DNA from: Anastatus disparis
Lineage: Eukaryota > Arthropoda > Insecta > Hymenoptera > Eupelmidae
DNA length: 64,000 nt
Reading direction: 5' to 3'
Assembly (NCBI GenBank): GCA_017163975.1
Contig: JAFFSR010000136.1
Span: 10,661,501-10,725,500 of the forward strand
A model generated the notes under the pieces. That model ran no database searches. It was not told where the DNA came from and was given only the letters and a program-made list of their open reading frames with translations. The translations under genes were made by a program, and so were the position numbers. Shown here piece by piece: positions 57,813 to 64,000 of this stretch (positions are counted from its first letter, which is position 1; every line of letters begins with the position of its first letter).

Positions 57813-57839
57813 CGAGAAAGAGAGAGAGAGAGAGAGAGA
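57813..57839. repeat. (AG)n microsatellite
   Basis: GAGAAAGAGAGAGAGAGAGA run. GA-rich tracts recur through 57.7-57.9 kb and could bind GAGA-type factors; inference only. Confidence 0.8.
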
Positions 57840-60009
57840 AACGACAACGAGAACAAACGATTAAAACCCAACAGAGAGACAGGCCATCATCATCACATGT
57901 ATGTGTGCGAGAGGCTAAAAGTTAAATATTGCTTTTCAATTTAGAGACATGAGATGATACTCCGATTTTTTTTTTTACTTCTGCAAAGAGAATTGTTACT
58001 TCAACTCCACTCTGTTGTTGAACGATGTTTATTTTTTTGTTTTTCGAGAGGAATTCAATTTATTACTTTTAGGAAAACTATATAACCCGGCACAGGAATA
58101 GTTAAAAAGTAATATATAGCTACACGTAAATCAAGCTTTGTTTGAAAACTTCAAAGTCGATACTTATTTAGTACTTTTAACTTGACTTTGACTGAAGCTA
58201 TATTACCATTATCATTATTTTGCGAATGCGCATTGTAATTTTTTTTTGTACTACCACATACTTATAGCAACATAAAACTGCGCTTTCGTTATCATTGTTA
58301 TTTTAGCTTGCGCGAATGAGATTTTTTTTAACTACAAAATCATGTATTTGAAAACTCAATTTGGAAAATAAACAAAAATTAAGCGAAAATTTATTTCCTA
58401 CGTCTGATGATAAAACACATGAGATTGGACGATAAAAAAAATTGCAGGCGTAGGAAAAAAATGGCCAAGAAAACGAAACGAAAAAGCAAAGAAAAAACGA
58501 TATCGTGAAGATTAGAAGGGGAAAAATAAAAACATAAATTCAACGCCGAAGGCATAAATATGAAGGGAAACGGTGTATACATACACGTTGGGGGAGAATA
58601 TAAGAAGGAGAGAAAGGTGAGCTTGAAACAAAGAATAAGTCGAGCCTCACAAGGATTTACTATGCGTAAGAGGAGGAAAAAGCACCGTTCATCGGTGTAT
58701 AATGCTTATAAGACAACGCGATGTTTAACGTCTCGAAAAAAGTTTTAAGAAATTCACAAACTACTATACACGAGTTATGAATAATCTGCTTATTCAAAAG
58801 AATGAAAAAAAAACTGATAAAATAACTAAAAGAAGAGCTAACCAAATGTCTTCGAGCAGAAATTCTAATAAGAAGAAAAAGCAACAGCTAAAAACGAAGG
58901 AAAAATAAATTGAAAAGAATTAAGAAATTCAACAAAAGCTTAAAAAGGAAAATGAACAAGGCAATCGGGAAATAAAATAAAAAGAACAAAAAGGCTAGAT
59001 TTACGTTTGTGGAAGGTCTTTTTTGTTAATCTCTCTTCTCTTTGTTCAATAAAAATTGTTCGTGCGTAAATTCGTTTAGAAGATATTTTCATGTGTACAT
59101 TGTACAAAACGATGAGCTTTTGTCACATTAAATATAACCTATTAAGATCTATATACGCGTGATCTATTACACTTATGTCGAAAGAATTTTCATTTGATTT
59201 GTATACTCGCACGTTTTTCATCTAATCAGTTTTGCATGCGCGCGCGTACATTAGATAAGAGAGTAGCGCATGTTAACATTAACATACATATATACACAAT
59301 ATTCGTAATTTTTTTTTTCTCTCTCGATCGTCAAGTCTCTATTATCTCGAGTCTACGCGTTTATCATATTTGTCGTTTTGTAACTGCGCGCCCGTTTATC
59401 TTGTATACGTATATCTAAAAGCATTATACAGATCGCTGTTACAATTTTTTCAGTGAAAAATCGATCGCGAACCTCGCGAGCCTCTTTCGTACATATAATT
59501 ATGTATATATATGCATGTATATATAACATCATATTTCTATTGCAAGAGCGAAGCTGTAATGTAACGAGCAAACGTTTTTCGCAAGCCTATACACTTTATA
59601 CCTTATACCCTATATTTATTAGATATATCGAATGATTGATCGAAAGGATGTAATAACCACTAACCTACTAATATCAAATGATATTGTTTCTGTTTAGAAT
59701 TTTTAAGTTTACGAGCGGAATTTTAAAAAACGCAACAAAACAATACGTGCGGAGGAGTTATTATTGTGTATATACCTTCACACGTGTGTGTATATAGATA
59801 TAGAGGAGCTAAACCAATATCTCTTCTATAAACAAGAACTTTCGTTTTCAGTATTGCAATGCAGGTATACTGCTCCGAAATATATACACGAGTATAATGC
59901 AATGTATTACGAAAACAAAAATATCAACGTAATCAACTAGAATGTTACTGTATGGATATGTACCTTATTTTTAAAGGGGTAAGAATTATTTTTGAGGTTA
60001 TATGCTTAC

Positions 60010-60700
60010 CAGTAGTTGAGTACCTTTAAATCTTTAGAATACTGGAAAAGCTCCGATCTTTTTGGCAGTAGTATTCGGTTTGAAGCTTCTTTTTTTTAAA
60101 AAAAAAAGAAAGGCTTTTATTATTGCCTCGTGCGACAACGCAATCTCCAAGTCCGTTTCAACAGTGTTCTTCGGTTCTTTCCTTTATCTTTCTCTGGTTT
60201 TTCTACTTGCTGCTGGAGCAGGTCAGCAACTGTTGCGATGAAGCAAAAAGAAAAAAAAGAAGAAAAGAGGCCAGCTTCCTATGGCTCAGATCTTTTAATC
60301 TTTAAAAGTATTACAAATACATATATATCGCACTCGCGAATTGACAAATAACTCTGATGACGAAACACACTTGATCAAGAATAATATTATATAAAAAAAA
60401 AGAGAATAGGCTGGAAAAATGAAATAAAAAAATATCTGATGGCACGCGAAACGATATATAACAACTTTTTATAACATAGTATTCAACAACACTGAAGAAG
60501 AAACATACACTGACACGCGCGCAGTTGTTGTTCGCTCTTGGGTATTTTTTATTTTTTTGGGTTCCTCTGTGTTCGCGGACGCGCGACTACTCAGCAGCAC
60601 AGCGACTCTATCTCACCACGAAGGCGCTTTGAACGTGCAACGAGTTAAGCGCTGCTCGTGACTCTGAACCTCCTCGCAAGAACAGAGAGAGCGAGTGACT
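60010..60700 (-). promoter_or_regulatory. Candidate Oatp promoter and first non-coding exon
   Basis: Going leftward on the minus strand, GC content rises near 60700-60500, with TCAGTG (arthropod initiator type, A at 60511) and GA/CT-rich tracts upstream (60690-60780). A good donor, ACTG|GTAAGC (GT at 60009-60008), could end a non-coding exon of about 500 nt. There is no direct evidence linking it to the acceptor at 24071; it could equally serve another transcript or none. Confidence 0.28.
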
Positions 60701-61706
60701 GGTATATACACTACTATACGCTCAAAATCACATGGGTGATATATTGCCTCTCGCTATCTCTCTCTTATTCTTTTGCATTAGTATTCCACCTTGTCCTTCT
60801 CCTTCTTTCACTCTAGTTCCAGCAGAGCGAACCAGCTGTGTCTATAGCCACTCGCTATGTGTTTTTTCCCTTTCCTGTTGACGACGATAACTCTAGTTCC
60901 TTCAGTCTGTACGCATTACAATGTAAATGAGAGATAAAGATAGACAACTTGGTTTTTAAAAAAGACGAGAATTACAGCGCATGACCGTCAGCTTGATATT
61001 TTTTATCAGTATATTGTTACCCCTGTAAGAGAGCTATGTTCGAAGAGATTTTGACTGAAGAGACGAAAAATGACCGACGTCTTATGAGCGTCATGTTACG
61101 AAGAAAATCAAGAAGAAAAAGATAGGAGATAGAGGGAGTTGGAATCAGGCAAAATACAAGTTATTCTTTCATTTCATACGGATGAATGAGAATTAAGTAC
61201 TATGTCAGCGCCATCTGAAGGTAAGATTTGTAAACATTATTTAAGTGATTGACGCATTCAATTTTGTATGCTATTATATTATGTGGGATATGGAAATAAC
61301 TTTACATTTGGTTTTAGAAAATGATAAAATTTTTTACTTTCAATATTGACTCTTTAATGCAATTAACATGATTAAATAATATTTTATAACATAAATTGAT
61401 TTGAAATAAAAGATCAATTATGTTAAAATTTTTGCAACGCGAAAATTTAGAATCTTTTAAGAATTTTAAATAATGTGTTTTTTAATAATTAACTCTACAA
61501 ACTTGTTATATATCTTTGTAAAATTTTTTATATTACACAGATTATTTTTACACCTTCAACTATTATCGTTTGAAAAAAAATTAACGTCTAATTAAAAAAT
61601 TAAAATTAAAAACAAATATTTGTAAAATTTTTAAATAATACATTTTATGAAATATGTATTATTGAAAGAATTATGCAATGAATTCACTAAAAAAATAGCA
61701 AAAAAA
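60701..61706. other. Non-coding stretch between candidate promoter and tRNA
   Basis: 60701-61200 is less AT-rich, with CT-rich tracts and no coding frame; it may be promoter-proximal. 61200-61700 is plain AT-rich sequence. Confidence 0.5.
61701..61706 (-). terminator. Pol III terminator of tRNA-Pro
   Basis: TTTTTT on the minus strand directly after the discriminator base. Confidence 0.85.
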
Positions 61707-61778
61707 GGGCCCCTCCGGGATTTGAACCCGGGACCTCCTGCACCCAAAGCAGGAATCATACCCCTAGACCAAGAGGCC
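61707..61778 (-). tRNA. tRNA-Pro (anticodon TGG)
   Basis: The minus strand reads GGCCTCTTGGTCTAGGGGTA as acceptor and D arm, then an anticodon loop with TTTGGGT (anticodon TGG, Pro), TCCCGGGTTCAAATCCCGGA as the T arm, and AGGGGCC pairing with GGCCTCT (one G-U). The discriminator base is C, as in eukaryotic tRNA-Pro. No intron, CCA not encoded. A run of six T follows at 61706-61701, a pol III terminator. Complete and probably functional; internal A and B boxes are intact. Confidence 0.97.
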
Positions 61779-63221
61779 GCTTGTCGATGGAGGCTCATAT
61801 AACACTTCAAAACATTAGCTATAACAGATCTCGGCTATTGGGCCTTATTTATATTTTAGTAATCTTCAAAATTGTCAATAATTATTTTCAAAGTGCAAAA
61901 TTTCAACAAATACTTGTATTAAATTTTTAAATTTCAAATATATGATGGCTAATTGCGTAAACATCTGTCAAGTCATAACAGTACTAAACAAATGTACTTT
62001 GAGTATTTATGATTCTTATTATTTTAATATATACAAAAGGGCACAAGAAAATAATTTTTCTAAGTTAAATTAATAGTGTAAATAATATTAATAATGTATA
62101 TTTATTTTAATTATAATTAACATGCTTATTGACATTATTGCATGATGGTTTATCTCAACAGCGTTAAAGTTTCCTGATTTACTTGAAGTCGGCAATGTAG
62201 ACAATTATTCAGCAAACTTTAGCTACATTAAATTCTTTTTTATGCCGTCAAAGTTCCACGTTTTCATAAGAGTCCAGATATTGATCAATTTCATTATAAA
62301 AATAAAAACACATAATGACACTTTAATTGTTTAATTATCCGATTTGCCAGTAAATTTCTTGCTTTATTAATATTAATCTTTTATTTATAATTTTAAGTAA
62401 CTTTTTACTTAATTTAACATCATGAAGAAAAATGAGATCTTTCGATGATCAAAAACTGCTTTGAATGTTTAAACGTCTAATCGAAAAAAACTAAAAACTA
62501 AAACTATTCCTCTTTCTAAACCTTTTATTCAAATAATTGTTAATTTAATTTTTCTTAATTAATTATTTTTGTTTCATCTAAAGATTAAAGTTTAATGTAA
62601 TAAAATAATGAAAAATATAGTAAATTTAATTATATTTTTGTTAATATATTATAGAAAAAGACGGGTTTGTGGCGATATGTTATTCAGAAATGATTTAATT
62701 ATCGTTGATAAAAATAAAATGTTGAAACACATATGTGCGAAAATCTTTGTTATTGTTACAATTAGTATGTGAGGACGAGAAGCACTGCAAATTAAATTAT
62801 TTAGCATTTTATTTATAACGACATGTCAATTAACAGATTGTCATATATTGCTAATTATATACTTTTTTGTTTTTTTTACAATTTTCAAATATTTTATATT
62901 GATTTTCTTTACAGCGACCCGATTTAAAACTTCTGAATTTTTTAAAACCATTTTTTATATTAAATTTCATTTGCTTTTATGTTTTGTAGTCGTTGATATT
63001 AATATTTTACTTGTGCTATTTAATGACCTGAATAATAAATTCAAACGTTTAAAATGTAATTTACAATACAACAATAAATTAATTCTATTTTCTAAAGAAT
63101 CGATGTTAAAAAATTTTAATATTATAAATCATTACGTATTAAAATAAGTATAATAATTTTGCGTTAAAATATAAAATATAAATATCTTTATTTTCTATTA
63201 TATTTTTGTTTAATCCCGTCT
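61779..63221. other. AT-rich intergenic sequence upstream of tRNA-Pro
   Basis: No feature supported. A plus-strand frame at 62848-63147 is rich in Phe, Ile, Leu and Lys as expected from base composition. Confidence 0.5.
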
Positions 63222-63743
63222 AAAAATGATTTCTATATAATCATATATAGTTATATGGCTGTCATATATAATCATGTATAAAAATATATAATCAAATATG
63301 ACTTAGGAGTCTGTATGACAAGATATGATTCAACATAATCTTATTAACTCAGAAATGTTTATATATAATTATATATGATTTTCATTATTTTACTGGCAAA
63401 CTTAAATGTATAAACAAATATTATTATATGCAATCATAAATAATCATTTAACGTTATATATTAACATGAGCAATTATACATAATTAAATAAGAATTTAAG
63501 TTGTTTGATAGATTATCAATGAATCATATAAAAATTATATAGAATTATATGTAGTGACATCCAACAATTCTATAAATTTATATAGAATTACATATAAACA
63601 TTCCTGAATTTATAAAAATAAAAATAATTAAATATAATCATGCAGACAGAAGTCATATTTGATCATATAAGTTTATACATGATTATATATGTTATTACGT
63701 ATAAGCATAATAATCATATATGTTTATATGAAAATCATTTTTT
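63222..63743. mobile_element. 520-bp AT-rich foldback element
   Basis: The left arm from 63222 (AAAAATGATTTCTATATAAT, then ATATATAATCATGTATAAA and AATCAAATATGACTT) is matched by the reverse complement of the right arm ending at 63743 (AAAAATGATTTTCATATAAA, ATATATAATCATGTATAAA, GATCAAATATGACTT). The arms are roughly 180 bp and about three-quarters alike. The interior repeats ATATAATCATATAT-like motifs and holds a second, smaller palindrome around AATTTATATAGAATT. Confidence 0.72.
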
Positions 63744-64000
63744 ATATTAAATTTATTTTTAAGCAGTCATTTACAAAAGTGTAATCATTAGAAGAGTTTA
63801 TGAAATTATAATTCTTTGAAAATAAATTTATAATCCATATTATATGTATTACATTTCATATTAATCAGACTAACTTCAAAAGATAGCTTTATTGATTGTA
63901 TTATGTTATCATACTTAATCTTTTATATATTTAAATCTCGTAATAGATTTTAAAAATGTATTAGAAATTTTATAAAATAGACCTTCAAAATTGAATGAAA
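63744..64000. other. AT-rich end of window
   Basis: Nothing recognised. Confidence 0.5.

Larger units (their letters stand above)
24070..60009 (-). other. Probable first intron(s) of Oatp, about 36 kb
   Basis: If the promoter is near 60.5 kb, this is 5' intronic sequence; further 5' UTR exons may be hidden in it. No protein-coding exon could be supported: open frames are short, unconserved in appearance and rich in Phe, Ile, Lys, Tyr and Asn as expected by chance. Identified contents are listed separately. GC-richer blocks at about 27310-27430, 29150-29400, 30790-31000, 38090-38320 and 41830-42040 may be regulatory, but I see no defined motif. Confidence 0.45.

Noticed and set aside
62848..63147. 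Hydrophobic 99-codon frame resembling a chemoreceptor fragment
   Set aside because: Phe/Ile/Leu/Lys-rich as expected by AT bias, with no conserved motif and no flanking exons.
1..64000. CRISPR arrays, operons or bacterial insertion sequences
   Set aside because: No regularly spaced short repeats with unique spacers, and intron-containing genes show this is eukaryotic nuclear DNA.

Overview
The window is very AT-rich animal DNA with spliceosomal introns, a pol II gene with insect-like splice sites, a nuclear tRNA gene, tRNA-derived SINEs and many short foldback elements. The protein it encodes is closest, from memory, to insect Oatp30B. An insect is therefore well supported. A hymenopteran (parasitoid-wasp-like) genome is my guess from base composition and compactness and is not proven.

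Most of the window is one minus-strand gene for an organic anion transporting polypeptide (SLCO/Oatp family). Fourteen coding segments between 23869 and 1399 can be joined with intact GT/AG sites and compatible phases into a 1009-residue reading frame, or 990 residues without the 57-nt cassette at 9108-9164. The N-terminal half of the gene is spread over about 18 kb. It encodes a polyglutamine tract, a run of GH[KR]R-[ST]ES motifs, and two exons that repeat the same 15-residue motif. The membrane domain lies in ten compact exons between 6456 and 1399, with a Kazal-like cysteine-rich domain in exon 2535-3077. The 5' UTR continues to 24069. The rest of the 5' UTR and the promoter must lie further right; a GC-richer block at 60010-60700 is a weak candidate, which would make the first intron about 36 kb.

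The 11.4-kb intron 9165-20520 holds most of the accessory material: a full SINE copy (9351-9556), a 1.5-kb terminal-inverted-repeat element (11419-12949), a 164-bp tandem satellite with trimeric higher-order structure (13905-15340), a GC-rich transposon fragment, a 53-bp-arm hairpin, a possible two-exon gene on the opposite strand (15912-16982), and three foldback elements. The large first intron 24070-60009 is mostly featureless AT-rich DNA with a second SINE (28371-28578), a hairpin element sharing TIRs with the 11.4-kb one (35352-35523), a small hairpin (39041-39154) and two foldback elements near 51.3-52.0 kb.

Right of the gene are a tRNA-Pro(TGG) gene (61707-61778, minus strand) and a 520-bp foldback element (63222-63743). 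The last part of the window shows no protein gene I can support.
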